Part shown: positions 29,001 to 42,116 of the stretch, in pieces | Layout: every line of letters starts with the position of its first letter | Numbering within the stretch: the first letter of the stretch is position 1 | Assembly: GCA_020740775.1 (NCBI GenBank) | Contig: JAHEWK010000014.1 | Location: forward strand, 1,054,001 to 1,118,000 | Length of the DNA: 64,000 nucleotides | DNA from: Ilyonectria destructans | Lineage: Eukaryota > Ascomycota > Sordariomycetes > Hypocreales > Nectriaceae | Direction of reading: 5' to 3' | Notes under the pieces: model-generated | Seen by the model: only the letters and a program-made list of their open reading frames with translations | The model's database searches: none | Told to the model about the DNA's origin: nothing | Position numbers and translations under genes: made by a program

Positions 29001-31827
29001 TTCTTTTAACTTTATTTAATAAAATATTTTTTAATTTCTTTTTATTTATACTTTCCTTTAGTAAATTACTTAGGGGTATAGTAATCTCTAAATATCTATA
29101 GATAAATCTATAATAGAAGTTATAAAATTCTAGAAATATTTAGATCTTTTAGAAGATTTTAGATTCTTTCTATTTAGCTATTATCTAAACTTTCTTAAAG
29201 TCTATTAATATTTTCTTATTTAAAAGAATAAATTTAAAATATTCTATTTTATATTAGTAGAAGGAATATTTAGATAGCTTAATAAAAAGTTTAACTTTAT
29301 AAAGTTAATTAAATATCTATTAGAGATATTTTATATAGAAATTCTAATCTTTTAAAAAAATAAAAATATTATTTAAATAAACTATATAAATAATATTTAG
29401 TAGGCTCTATAGAGCCTAATAAATATAATTTTAAAATATAGCAGAAGTATTTATAAATTTAAATAGTATTATTAAATACTTAAAGTAGCTATATTAAATA
29501 TAAAATACTATCTTCTATTTATTACCTTTTTAGATATATATATAATAATAGATATTCTTAATATTAATTTTTAAGAAGAATTTTATATTTTTTATACAGT
29601 TTATAATCTCTATTATTAAAGATAAAAAATATTAATTTTTTTTAATAATAATATTTAGTTTCTAGTAATCTATATAGAGCTTTAAATTTTTATTTAATTT
29701 TAGTATAAATAGTATAGAAGTTTCTACTAAACTTTTTAAGGGGTAGATATAGCTATTAGTTAGATTCTTTTTAATATAGTCTTAAAGAGTCTATAGTTTC
29801 TTTAGAAATAGAGAGTATATTAGCTTAAAAAAGAGCTTCTTACTAAAGAGTAACTTAATATTATAATTTATAGTGTAATAGAAAGATAAAATTCTAAAGC
29901 TTTTAGCTAAAAAGATATTTTAATAATTTAAAAGCTTAAAAGATAAATTAGAACTTTCTTTCTTACTCTAGAGATTATTATTAGAAATTTAAAAGGATTT
30001 ATTTAAAACTGTAATTCTATAGATCTTTATAGTATTCTTATATAGTTATTTAAATTTATATTTAGAGATAGTTTTTAGGCCAGCTTAAAATATCTTAAAT
30101 ATCTATATTTAATTTACTAGATTTTAATAGATAGCTAGATTTCTTAGGGTTAATATTAATAATAGTAAGAGGCTCTTTAAGAGAGTTAGGTCTTTTTTAA
30201 CTCTAATTATTATCTATATAAAGGTTTTAATCTGGCTTTATATATTTATTATCTTAAGAGGAATAATTTAAGCTTATTTTATTTAGATTTTATATCCTCT
30301 AATAGCCTTTAGATTTAGAATTTAAATCTTTTTTTTTTAAAGATATAGATAAATAGCTAGCTAATTACTAATAAAGTTTATTTCTACTTTTAAATTTAGA
30401 ATTCTATAGATCTTAATAGATTTTTTATATCTAATTATAATTTTAGTAGTTATTTAGAGTTTAATTTTAAGAGTTAGTTTATTAGTTTCTATTAAGTTAT
30501 CTATATTAACTGATTATTTTTTCTTTTTTTTTACTTTAGTCTTATTAATTTTAGGTTTTTTTTTTCTTTTTTTAAGATATTTAGATATAAAATACTCTTT
30601 ACTATTATAAATATAGTATTTTTAAACTTTATTATTATAATTCTTTAGGTTTTTTCTTTTTCTTTTTAAATTAGAATTATTTCTTTATTAATTATTTTAA
30701 TTATTATAATAGTTTTTTATAGAAGAAGAATCTATACTATTTTTTCTTATAGACTTTAGGAATTACTCTATATTATTTTAATTTAATTTTCTCTTTTTAC
30801 TATATCTATATTTAATATTCTAAATTTAGATAGTAAAAGTTACTATTTTCTTCTATTTCTTTAGAATTTAAATATTACTCTAAAGAAGAATAACTTTATA
30901 AAAATTTAGCTAAAATTTAATAAGAAAATAGTTAATTTAATACTTATTAGCAGCTAATAGGCTATATTTCTTAAGGGAATTAAGATAGATATAGAAGTTA
31001 TATAGAGATTAATTCTCTTTTTATTTAGCTGCTTTTATTTTATATATAATATTAATTATATAGTTTTTAGAGTTTTTTATTAAATTTTTTATCTATTTTT
31101 TAAATTTATTTTAGCTATTTTAAAGATATTTAGCTATAATAGGATTTTAGATATTAAGATATTAAGATTAATAGATTTAGCCTTTAGTTTCTATATTATC
31201 TAATATCTTAAGAATCTTCTAGCTATTTAAATAATATATTTTTAGTATTTTAATAAAGATTTACTCTATCTTTTATAGCTATTTAAACTGCTTTTAGACT
31301 GTAATTAGAATCTTAAGAAGTATAATATTTTTTACTTTTAATTTCAATTTATTCTTTAAGTTTAACTTAACAGTAAATCTATAGTTTTTTTATTTTCTTC
31401 TTTTTTAAAATAAAATATAAAATTAAAATTATTTTAAAGAGATTTTAGCTAATACTGTCTTAATTCTTTTAAGTTCAGCTTAAGCTTTATTTTTTTTCTA
31501 TAGCTTCTTTATTTATATAGTCTCTATATTAGTAGGCTTTTTAATAGATATTAATATTAATAATTATATAGATTTCTAGATATACTTAAATTTAGAATCT
31601 AAAAGTTTTTTATTATTAGCCTCTTTTAATATATAATTAGGAGGGCTCCTACTTATAGAAATAGTTAATATCTCTTTTAAATTTTTTTTAACTTTCTTAT
31701 AGATTGGGGATATTCTAGAGGTAAATATTACTAAAGGTAGTAAATTTATTACTATTTTTCTATAGGTATATTTAGATACTATTTTTATAATTTAAGTAAC
31801 TATAAGGGAAGTTTTAAAATATAATAC

Positions 31828-32043
31828 TAATAGGGGGTATTATAATTTATAAGGGATTTAATAATAATAGTTAGATAGTAAAAAGGTATATTTTTAATAA
31901 TAATAGAATTAAAGTTTATTTTTTTTCTTAATTAAAGAGGTAATACTATTTAATTATTTAAGTTTTATCTTTTAGTTAGGTTATATATTAGCTGACTATT
32001 AATTCCTTATTTACTATTAGACTTCTATATATCCCCTCTATTA
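31828..32043 (-). repeat. G1 LTR, 216 bp
   Basis: 5' LTR of copy C; 216 bp; ends taatag and ctatta. Confidence 0.75.
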
Positions 32044-33249
32044 TAAAATTTTATTTTTTTTATTTTTTAAAAGTTTAAATATTACTTTAAAAAAGAATAA
32101 ATTTATAAAAGCTAAATTAAAATTTAATAAGAAAATAATTAGCTTAATATTTATTAGTAGCTAGTAGGCTATATTTCTTAAGAGAATTAAAATAGATATA
32201 AAAGTTATATAGAGATTAATTTTCTCTTTATTTAGCTATTTCTATTTTATATATAATATTAATTATATAGTTATTAAAAATTTTAATTAATCTTTCTATT
32301 TATTTTTTAAATTTATTCTAGCTATTTTAAAGATATTTAACTATAATAAGATTTTAGGTATTAAAATACTAAAATTAATAGATTTAATTTTTAATTTTTA
32401 TATTATTTAATATCTTAAAAATCTTCTAGCTATTTAAATAATATATTTTTAGTATTTTAATAAAGATTTATTTTATTTTTTATAGCTATTTAAATTACTT
32501 TTAAATTATAATTAGAATTTTAAAAAGTATAATATTTTCTATTTATAATTTTAATTTATTTTTTAAATTTAATTTAATAGTAAATCTATAGTTTTTCTAT
32601 TTTCTTTTTTTTTAAGATAAAGTATAAAATTAAAATTATCTTAAAGAGATTTTAATTAATATTACTTTAGCTCTTTTAAATTTAATTTAAACTTTCTTTT
32701 TTTTTATAGCTTTTTTATTTATATAGTCTCTATACTAATAGACTTTCTAATAGATATTTATACTAATAATTATATAGATTTCTAAATATATTTAAATTTA
32801 AAATTTAAAAGTTTTTTATTATTAATCTCTCTTAATATATAATTAAAAAAGCTTTTACTTATAGAAATAATTAATTTCTTTTTTAAACTTTCTTTAATTT
32901 CTTTATAGATTAGAAATATTCTAAAGGTAAATATTACTAAAAGTAGTAAATTTACTATTATCTTTCTATAGATATATTTAGATATTATTTTTATAATTTA
33001 AATAACTATAAGAAAAGCTTTAAAATATAATATTAATAGAGAATATTATAATTTATAAGGAATTTAATAATAATAATTAGATAGTAAAAAGATATATTTC
33101 TTATAATAATAAAATTAAAGCTTATCTTTTTTTTTAATTAGAGGAATAATACTATTTAATTATTTAAATTTTATCTTTTAGTTAGACTATATATTAGCTA
33201 ACTATTAATTTTTTATTTACTATTAGATTTCTATATATCCCCTTTATAA
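32044..33249 (-). mobile_element. G1 copy D, 5' end only
   Basis: 990 bp of G1 5' interior (matching about 30,840-31,827) followed by a 216-bp LTR at 33,034-33,249. It continues the same-orientation chain of LTR-interior units; pol is absent. Confidence 0.7.
33034..33249 (-). repeat. G1 LTR, 216 bp
   Basis: 5' LTR of copy D, last LTR of the chain; 216 bp. Confidence 0.75.
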
Positions 33250-34501
33250 TAATATAGAGTTTAATATTTTTATTAATTTCTTTTTAATAGAATTTATAGC
33301 TAATTAATTTAGCTATTTTTATAGCTTCTATATATTCTAACTTAAAGTTATTATAGTATTAATAAAGAATTTCTATTTATAGTATTTTTTACTTTAAAAT
33401 TACTAATTTACCTTTAAAAAATAAAATTCTATTTCTATTTATAGTATACTTTTTATATTTTTTAATATTCTATTTAATCTTTACTATTTAATTTTAATAG
33501 CTTTAATTTTAAATTTATAGTCTATAGATTAATTCTTTTAATATCTATAAAAGTTAATTAAGAAATATTATTTTACTTTATATAAACTCTATTATAACTA
33601 AATATAAGATATATTACTTTAAAATAGTAACTCTAACTTTTAATAGTTCTTTTTTATTTAAATTCCCCTTAAGTATTTATAAAGCTTTTTCTATCTTTTT
33701 ATTAGGTATATTAGCTTTTATATTAATATAGATAACTATAGAAATTAATACTTCTTTAGATATTTAACTAGCTATTATTAATATATTATACTAATTAAAA
33801 AGAAAGAAATCTCTTTATATAAAGTTAAGAAGATTTATTTATACTATTTAAATAAAAACTTTAATTATTAATTTTATTTCTTATAGTACTAATTATTTAT
33901 TATATATTTAATAAAAGCTTATTTATAAGCTATAGCTTTTTTATTAGTAATAATAGAATATTATAATAAGAAATATCTTTTTCTATATAATTTAATCTTC
34001 TTAATAATCTATCTATAGAATTTAAAATACTAATTTAATATTAAATATTAAAATTAAATACTATTAAATAGTATATCTATTTAATAAATCTTCTATAGAA
34101 ATTTTATATTAATATACTAATTACTTTCTTAAGTATAGTATAATTTATTAAAAAATAGAAACTTTTTAAATAAATTTTAAAGATAATATTTTTAATATTT
34201 TAAATTCTTTATAATAATTAGTAGCTTTTATTATTATATATTTTATTATTATTCTATCTTAATAAGCTTTTATAAATAGTATATTATAAATTACTATTAA
34301 TTACTAAAGAATTAAAATAATATATTTAAAATTACTTTAATAAAAATATCTATTTCTATTTTTATTAGTAATTAGAATTTTTAATATTATAGAATATCTA
34401 CTAAATAGAATTTCTATTTAAATTCTTTAAAAGCTACTTTAGTTTTTTTTAATTATATAAAATTATTTATTTTCTTCTTTTTTTTATTACTTTTAAATAT
34501 T

Positions 34502-36991
34502 TATTTATTTATTTAGTATATACTATTTTATCTATATTTAGGCCTATAGAACCTCTTCTTACTTAATTAATAAGAAAAAACCTAAAAGCTATTTCTAACT
34601 CTAGAATAAAAATCTTATTGCAATTTTACTTTACTGCCTCTAAAAGCTACTTATTATTATTAGATTTATACTAATAATCTTATTACCAGCCTTATCTAGA
34701 GTTATATATATATAAGTTGCCCTCTATTTAGCCTAATACCTCTAGATTATAAAGGCACTATTAGAGGGTCTCTTTAGGGTTATAGCAGCTAGAGCTAAAT
34801 CTCTATTCTCCTTCTATTACTTAGTAGGCTATATAGTAGCCCTCTAGCTACTACCAGCTATATTAGGCTAGCTTCTTCTTTTTTTAAGCTACTCTTATAG
34901 TTATATAACTATTATATACCAGCAGGTATTAGATTATATCTAAATACTGAGTCTATATTGGTAATTATTTAGTACTTTAGTCTTACTATTTCTAACTAAA
35001 GTGGGCTATATAGTACTATAGGGGCTAGTCTTATAGTATTCTATTGGTATCTATTCTTACTTACTTCTTACTTTCTAATTAGATATTTAATTATTTTTCT
35101 TATACTTTCTTTTTATAGGCTTTAAGTTGGGGCTTTTAGGTCTGCTTAAGGCTTTTCTTCTAGCTTTATAAAGAGCTTTTTTTCTTTTTATTTTTCCCTT
35201 TTTTTTTTTCTTATTATTATTTCTATTATTACTCTTACTGCTACTATTCTTATATATTTTTTTTATTCTACTATATATTCTTAGTAATATTACTTAAATC
35301 TTATTAATAATTATTTAGTCTCTATCTATCTATTTTATTATTTATTTAATTTTACTTATCTTTATAGTTTTTTATTATTACTATTTTATTATTTTTATAA
35401 TTTTATTTTAGTTTTTACTATTATATTTTATCAGTTTGCTACTTAAAAAAAGACTATTCTTACTATTTATATTAATATTTAGTAAGCTAAAAAGACTACT
35501 TAATATATTACTATTAAAGCTACTTAGAGTTTTACTGGTAATAATAACTTTAAGAAGACTATTATTCTAGCTTTTCTTCTTAAGTTTATCTTTCTTTATA
35601 AAATATCTAAGATTTTTAACCCTAAGGTAATTTTTTTTTATTTTTACTATAGTATCTATATTAACTTTATTCTAGAAGGTTAGAGGTTATTATTCTATTT
35701 TTTATTTCTATTATATTCAGTTTATATTAATCTATATCTTATTTAGATGTTTTTATTTTATCTATAGTATATTTTTTCTATAGTATTACTATAGTAATTA
35801 ACTAATAGCTAATTTTTCTTTAGATTCTAATAGATATTATACCTACTATATAAAGAGTAAGTATATTTATATTTAAGTAGGTTTTTTTTATAATACCTCT
35901 ATAGTTATCCTTTTAATTTCTTTTAGCCTGCTAATATATCTATTAAGCTTATAGTTTCTACTAAATATTTATTTCTTACTTCTCTTTAGTAGTATTATAC
36001 TTCAGTCTCTACTTTTAGGCCTATTTCTTATATAGATATCCCTATAGCTTTACTATAATCTTTATTAATTTAGTTATAGCCTAAGAATCTAATAAAAATT
36101 AATAAGATTTTTAGTTATTATAATTAGTATATAATTACTACTTATAGTAATATTTAAAAGAAGAATATATCTGCTACTAAATTAACTCTAGCTAGCCTTA
36201 ATAATAGCTTTATAGCTACTAAAACTAACTGCCTTCTTTACTAATTTATTATCCTTATTAAAATTTAGATAGTTACTATTAATATTAATATCCCTAAGGA
36301 TTTTAATAATAGTAAAAATATTATTAGTATTTAGATATCCTTATAGTATTACTATAGTATCTCCCTAGGATATTAAGTAATTTTTACTTTAAAAGCTTAA
36401 TTAATTTAAAAAGTTAGATAGTATCTATAGATCTTTATTTATAGTATTAAAACTATATTAATTTAAAGATTCTAATAGTTAGCTTTAAGTCTTTATTATA
36501 AATTTACTATAGCTTCTACTTTTTCTTTTATATCCTACTATATCTAAAGTATTACTATTAGCTTAAATTATATTAGCCTTACTATCCTACTATACTACTA
36601 TACTACTATAGCTACTATATATTTATTACTAAGGTATTATTCTATATTTCTATAGTCTTTTAGCTTTAATTTAAGTAAACTATTTCTATTAAAAAGGCTG
36701 CAGTTTATAAATATATATTTAACTATCTACTTACTATATCTATAGAAGCAGTATAGTAATACTACTTTAGGGACTCTCCTAAAGAATAAAAAGGCCTAAA
36801 ATTCTATATATTCAGTATAGAGTTAAATTATTAGGCTGTTAATATATCTAGATTGGTTTTAATATAGTTCTCTATAGTTAAGTTTAAAGGGGTAATAGTC
36901 TAAAATACTAATATTATTATAGCTACTTTATAACCTTCTGGCTTCTGCCTTTTAAGTTCAGTAAGTTTTCCAGTCTTATTTAAGAGCTTTC
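34502..36991 (-). mobile_element. Retroposon G3, copy 2 (2,490 bp, 14-bp target-site duplication)
   Basis: Inserted in G2. A 14-bp direct repeat tacttttaaatatt flanks it (34,488-34,501 and 36,992-37,005), and copy 1 of G2 at about 4,940 gives the empty site. On the minus strand it ends in a TAAA-type tail next to 34,502. Its ends (34,540-35,060 and 36,690-36,991) retain CA and TG dinucleotides, so they are less RIP-mutated than the host element. Matches 15,610-17,975 in inverse orientation. Coding content not recognised. Confidence 0.65.
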
Positions 36992-38702
36992 TACTTTTAA
37001 ATATTAATAAAAGTAATTTAATATTTTTTATATATTTTAAAATAAACTTCTAATAAAAATTATAAAATTTTAAAAAAATCTATATATCTTAAAAGAATAT
37101 TAAAGTTTTTTATTTAATAATAATTTAAATTTATATAGAATTTATTTTAATATTATTCTAATTAATAATATATTCTAAAAATTTAACTTTTTATTAATAG
37201 AAAGTATATTTTAATAATTTTATATATAACTAAAAACTATATAACTTTTATAGAATTTTTTTTATATTCTTTATATATTATTTTCTTAAATTAAAATAAA
37301 TTATAATATTATTAAAATAGAAAATATAATAAGTATTTAATAATCTAATTAATATTTAGTATATATATACTTAGAATATTATAGATATATTAATTAGTTT
37401 AAATAGTATAATTATATATTTATAGTAATTATACTATATTTAAAAAGTAGTTTTTTAATAGTTATTTAGCTTAATTTAAATTTAATAGTAAGTATTTTTA
37501 ATATTAATCTTTAAGATTTATTTTATTTTAAAAAGTTAATTTAGTAGATTTTTAATAAAAAAATATATTAATTTTTAATAATAATAATATTTAACTTTTA
37601 GTAATTTATATATAATTAAATTAAATTATTCTTCTTAAGTATAAATAAAATAAAAAGATTCTATCTTACTTATTAATTTTATAATATAGCTATTTATTAG
37701 ATTTTTATTAATATATTATTTTAATTTTTATTTAGTAGGTAAATTAAATTATATAGTAATTTCTTATTTTTTTAAATATTAATAGTATATTTAGCTTTTT
37801 TTTAGTAGTAGTAATATCTTAGCTATATTCTTATTAAATACTCTTTGTTATTTTAATATTTAATTAGTAATGTTAATATTACTATTTTTAATTTCTTATT
37901 AAAAATATCTATTAGATATTTATCTAATAAAAGTATATTTAAGATATAGTAGATATATACCTTCTATTTATTTTTTATAATCTCTTTTATAAAATCTGTT
38001 AAAGTAATAATAATAAATACTTTATATTACTAAATATATTTAGCTATATTAATTTAAATATCTTTTTATTCTATTAAATATTATTATTAAAATTACTATT
38101 CTAATTACTATTTTAAATTCTATATAGTTATATACTTATATAAATATAATAAGAAACTTAATCTATTAATTTTAAATTTAATTATAGTTTTTTACCTTTT
38201 TTAACTACTAAATATATAACCTTCTTTATAATATCTCTTTATTAATTCCCTTAGGTTCTTATAGTTATTAATTCTTTAGCTATAAGTTAATTAATACTAT
38301 ATTATTTATTAGCTATATAAACTATATAATACTATATAAACTATTAATAAATACTCTTTCTATTAGAGAAAGTATACATCTTTAATATTTTTAAATTAAA
38401 ATCTTAAAATAGATTAACTCTATAGTAACTTAAAGTTATAAAGCTATATTTTAACTTACTAGCTTTTAAATTATATAATAGCTAAAGACTATTAGCTATA
38501 TTGAATAAAGCTTCTTAAGTTAGTTAATTTAAACTTTTATAATATCTTTAAATTCTAACTTTTTAGCTGTAATTTATAATCTTAAAATAAAAGTTAAATT
38601 ACTTAAAATTAAGTAATAAAAATTAAAAGAGAAGCTATAAGTATACTAATAATTAGAAAAAACTATATCAGTCTATAGTATAAAGTAAAAAGTAGATATC
38701 TT

Positions 38703-38750
38703 TAGTTAAGTAATTAGTTAAGTAATTAGTTAAATAATTAGTTAAGATAT
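38703..38750. repeat. Minisatellite, about 12-bp unit
   Basis: About four units of taattagttaag with small variations, inside the 1,025-bp insertion. Confidence 0.7.
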
Positions 38751-38830
38751 ATATAAGAATAAAAGGATAATTAAAATATAAAAGAGCTTATAAAGCTTTT
38801 ATATCTATTATAATTTTACCTTTTTTAAGA

Positions 38831-38900
38831 TTTAGCTTTTTTAATAAATTTAGCTTTTTTAGTAGATTCAGCTTTTTTAATAGATTTAGCTTTTTTAAGA
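38831..38900. repeat. Minisatellite, about 17-18-bp unit
   Basis: Four units of tttagcttttttaatagat-like sequence with small variations, inside the 1,025-bp insertion. Confidence 0.7.
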
Positions 38901-40666
38901 TATAGCTATTTCTATAGCTTATTAAAATATTAAAAAAGGTAATTAATTAGATTAAAAACCTCAATCTATTTAAGTAAACTATTAACTATTAAATAAACTG
39001 AATATATAGTCTATATTATTAATATTATTATTAATATTTTCTCTTTACTATTAAGCTTTTAATTCCCTCTTTAAATATATATATACTAGAGTATTTTAAC
39101 CTTTTAATTCTATTAAATATAAAAATAAAAATAAGTTATTAATATTTTTATTTTAATTTATTTTTATAAAAAGCTAATAGACTTTATATAGATAGTTTAT
39201 ACTATTAATTAAAAAGAATATTAATTAATATACTTAATTTAAAGGTATAATTTCCCTATTATATACTCTTAAAGTAAAAGCCTACTAATTATCTTATAGC
39301 TTTAATTTTAGCTATTTTATTAAGTAGATACTAATAATATCTACTTATATATAAATATTTATATTTATACTTACTTTCTCTATTTTATAGATATTTAATA
39401 TTAATATTTTATTCTTAATAATTAGATTAATTAGTATTATTTTACCTTTTAATATAAATAGAATTAATTTTCTCTTTATATCTATTTATTCTTTATTAAA
39501 TTAAATTCTACTACTTAAATATCTATATTCTAAATATTTGCTATAAATCTATTAGTATTTTTTAAAATTTAAAGATACTTTTTTTATATTTTCTTATAAA
39601 ATAGTCTAACTTACTATATTTATAATAAATATAATTTAAAATCTTACTTCTAGCTTTTTATATTAGTAGCTTACTATTTAACTTCTATAATATAATATCT
39701 ATAAATTTAAAGTTTATATTCTATAATATTCTCTTTTTTAAGTAGCTTTATAATAGAAAATAGCTTTAAAATTATCTATTTTTACCTTTATAATTAAAGC
39801 TTAAAAACTTCTTAAAGTTTTTTTAAATTTAATTAAAATAATTTATTTTATAGTTTTTATTTTATATAAATTTACTACTTCTATTAAAATATATCTATAA
39901 TTACTTTACTTTATATACTATTTATAAAATCTTTTAAATTTAATTTTTATTTAATTTATTTTACTTTTTAATTACTATTTTAGTTTATAATAATACTAAT
40001 AGATAAAAATAGAGCTTTTTTTCTATTTAACTATATTAAGAAAGATATATAAAAAACTCTATATAGTAAAATATTCTATTATTATTTATCTATTAATTTA
40101 CTTAAGCTTTATAAGCTTATTATAAAGCTATTACTTATATAAAGCTAAATTAATATATTATTTTCTAATAAAAACTATAAAATTCTTTTATATAAATTTT
40201 AAATAGCTTAATCCCCTAATATAATTCTACTATTATATCTATATTATATATATAAATTTAATTATTATCTATTTAATTTAATATACTATTAATAAGTTTA
40301 ATTAGAAATTATTATTAAATTTAATTATATAAATCTAATTATTAATTTTAATATTAATAGCTTTATTAAATAGAAGCTTATAGTTATAAGCTAGAGGCTT
40401 TTTATATTCTTAATATAAAATCTATAATTTTTTAATAATATTATATAGTATCTTTAAATAAGTTACTTATTACTATAATAAGCCTTAAAGTATTTAAGTT
40501 AAAATATTCTTCTAATTCTTATAATATTTATCTTATAGAAATCTTAATTAAATTTTATAGTATCTATAATTATAAATTTTTATTATTATTATTAAATTTA
40601 AATTATATAAACTAGCTTTAAAATATCTTTAAAAAAATTTCTAGCTTTACTAAAGATTTAATATTT

Positions 40667-41151
40667 ATTATAGATTTCCTTAGAAATTCTATTTTAAAAG
40701 TCCCTAGAATTTTCCAGTATATTTCCTAATAGTACGCCCAGAAAATATAGAGTAATATATACTTAGACTTCCCTAGAAATCTAAATCAGACTGAATAGAG
40801 ATTTCTCTGGGATTTCCCTAGGAGATTAAGTAGTAATTTTTATCTAACTTTCTAAAGATTTCCTTAGGATTTCCCTAAGAAATCTATAGATAAATAGTAA
40901 GTAAATATCCAGATAGTTAGAAGGAGGGTATATCTATTATAATATATTTTTATAATCTAAAAGATCTATTTTTAGAAGAGATTCTATTATATTTAGAAGG
41001 CTAATACTACTATATCTAGAAGGTTAGTAATCTATTTAATCTAGCTATATTTAGAAGGTTAGCTTTCTAGTAGTATTAAGTAGAGACTATCTTTAGAAGG
41101 AATTCTTTATTATTTTTATTTCTTTTTCTATTATAGAATTAATTTCTATAA
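40667..41151. mobile_element. 485-bp hAT-like MITE, weakly RIP-mutated
   Basis: Insertion in G2 copy 2 relative to copy 1 (about 7,970). An 8-bp direct repeat taattatt-like (taatattt, 40,659-40,666 and 41,152-41,159) flanks it. Ends start with related inverted TTATAGA sequences. An 8-bp duplication with short inverted ends and no coding capacity fits a non-autonomous hAT element. Internally it has repeated tttccctagg-type and atttagaaggttag-type motifs. CA, TG and CG dinucleotides persist at 40,680-40,930. Confidence 0.55.
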
Positions 41152-41675
41152 TAATATTTCTAATTAAAAACTATCTCTAATAAATTTAAAATCTTCTAAT
41201 AGATTTTATATTTAATATTTCTATCTAATTAACTTTTTTTTTATAATTAATTACTTAATAGAATTTTATTTTTTATTTTTATTCTTATTAGCTAATAAAG
41301 CCTCTATAGAATTTATAAAGAATTACTATAGCTTATTTAAATTAAATTTAGTAATTAATTAGTTAGATTTTATTAGAGTTTTAATTTAAATAGATATTTA
41401 TATAATCTTTTTTATTTTATATTTCTATATTAGTTTTTTAAAAGAGATAGAAGTTAAAAAATTATAAGAAATAGCAGCTAAAGGCTCTAACTAGAAAAGA
41501 AATAAAATATAAAGTAGGTAAAATAGTATAATTAAACTTTAATTTAATAAGTTTATCTTTAAAGGCTTATCTTTCTACTTTATATTAATCTTTAGTTTTA
41601 AGTAGGCCTATTTAGAGCTTAATCTTATAGACTAATTTTAAAGAGTTTTAATAGTAATTTACTAGTATCCTTATA

Positions 41676-42035
41676 TATATTTAGTAGTTAAAAAATATAA
41701 AAAACTGTAATTAAATTTATAATTAATAAATTAAGTTTTTTATTATACTTATATAAGAATATAACTATATAAAAATTAAAATAGTAATTAAAATAGTAAT
41801 TTTAATAATAATATATATATATATATATTAAAGTATTTTAACCTTTTAATATTATAATAGCTATATTATAATACTATAATACTAATATTATTTACTATAT
41901 AGCCTTTAATTACTATATCTATATTTTTAATAAAATATTTAGTATCTATTTTATCGTATAATATAGTACTCCACTCCAGATATATTCACTTATATAATAA
42001 TACTTAGCTTAATCTAACTCTCTATACTTTTATAG
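41676..42035. other. Transition zone between RIP mosaic and genic DNA
   Basis: 41,690-41,816 is an inverted copy of the left end of the insert at 38,082, followed by an (AT)n tract and a copy of the insert's right end. From about 41,950 CA and CG dinucleotides reappear. No gene is seen. Confidence 0.5.
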
Positions 42036-42116
42036 AAACCTATTAATAAAGACTTTAAAGAGTATAATAATATTAACATACTAGAAACGTCTGAGAATGA
42101 GGAGGACTTCTCTGAG

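Larger units (their letters stand above)
25793..32043 (-). mobile_element. Ty3/Gypsy retrotransposon G1, copy C (3'-internal deletion)
   Basis: LTR-bounded unit of 6,251 bp with a 5,819-bp interior. RT relics lie at about 29,720-29,220 (LTNAPATF-like block near 29,410) and integrase relics at about 27,960-27,540 on the minus strand. The interior starts at the low end (26,009) at a point corresponding to about 19,964 of copy B, so about 1.0 kb next to the 3' LTR is missing. It shares the LTR at 25,793-26,008 with copy B. Confidence 0.7.
38082..39106. mobile_element. 1,025-bp insertion of unknown class with 14-bp target-site duplication
   Basis: Compared with the uninterrupted G2 copy near 6,030, a 1,025-bp block is inserted between direct repeats attctattaaatat at 38,068-38,081 and 39,107-39,120. 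Its left end reappears in inverted orientation at about 41,690-41,816, and its right end (agtattttaaccttttaa) at about 41,840. It contains two short tandem arrays. No terminal inverted repeat or protein domain was seen. Confidence 0.55.
33250..41675 (-). mobile_element. Ty3/Gypsy retrotransposon G2, copy 2 (interrupted, 3'-truncated)
   Basis: Collinear with 3,706-8,486 of copy 1. LTR start relic at 41,675; RT relic at about 37,690-37,380 on the minus strand. It is broken by three inserts absent from copy 1: 34,502-36,991, 38,082-39,106 and 40,667-41,151. Without the inserts it is about 4.4 kb and ends at the G1 LTR at 33,249, so the 3' third of the element is missing. Because it lacks the poly-A retroposon it serves as the empty site for that insertion. 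Confidence 0.7.

Noticed and set aside
33240..33260. Centromere or telomere
   Set aside because: No telomeric TTAGGG array and no decisive centromere evidence; a RIP-rich block alone does not distinguish pericentromeric from interstitial heterochromatin.
1..41950. Mitochondrial or plasmid DNA because of extreme AT content
   Set aside because: No mitochondrial genes are readable, and Gypsy RT/integrase relics, LTR pairs and CpA-specific depletion identify nuclear RIP-mutated transposons.
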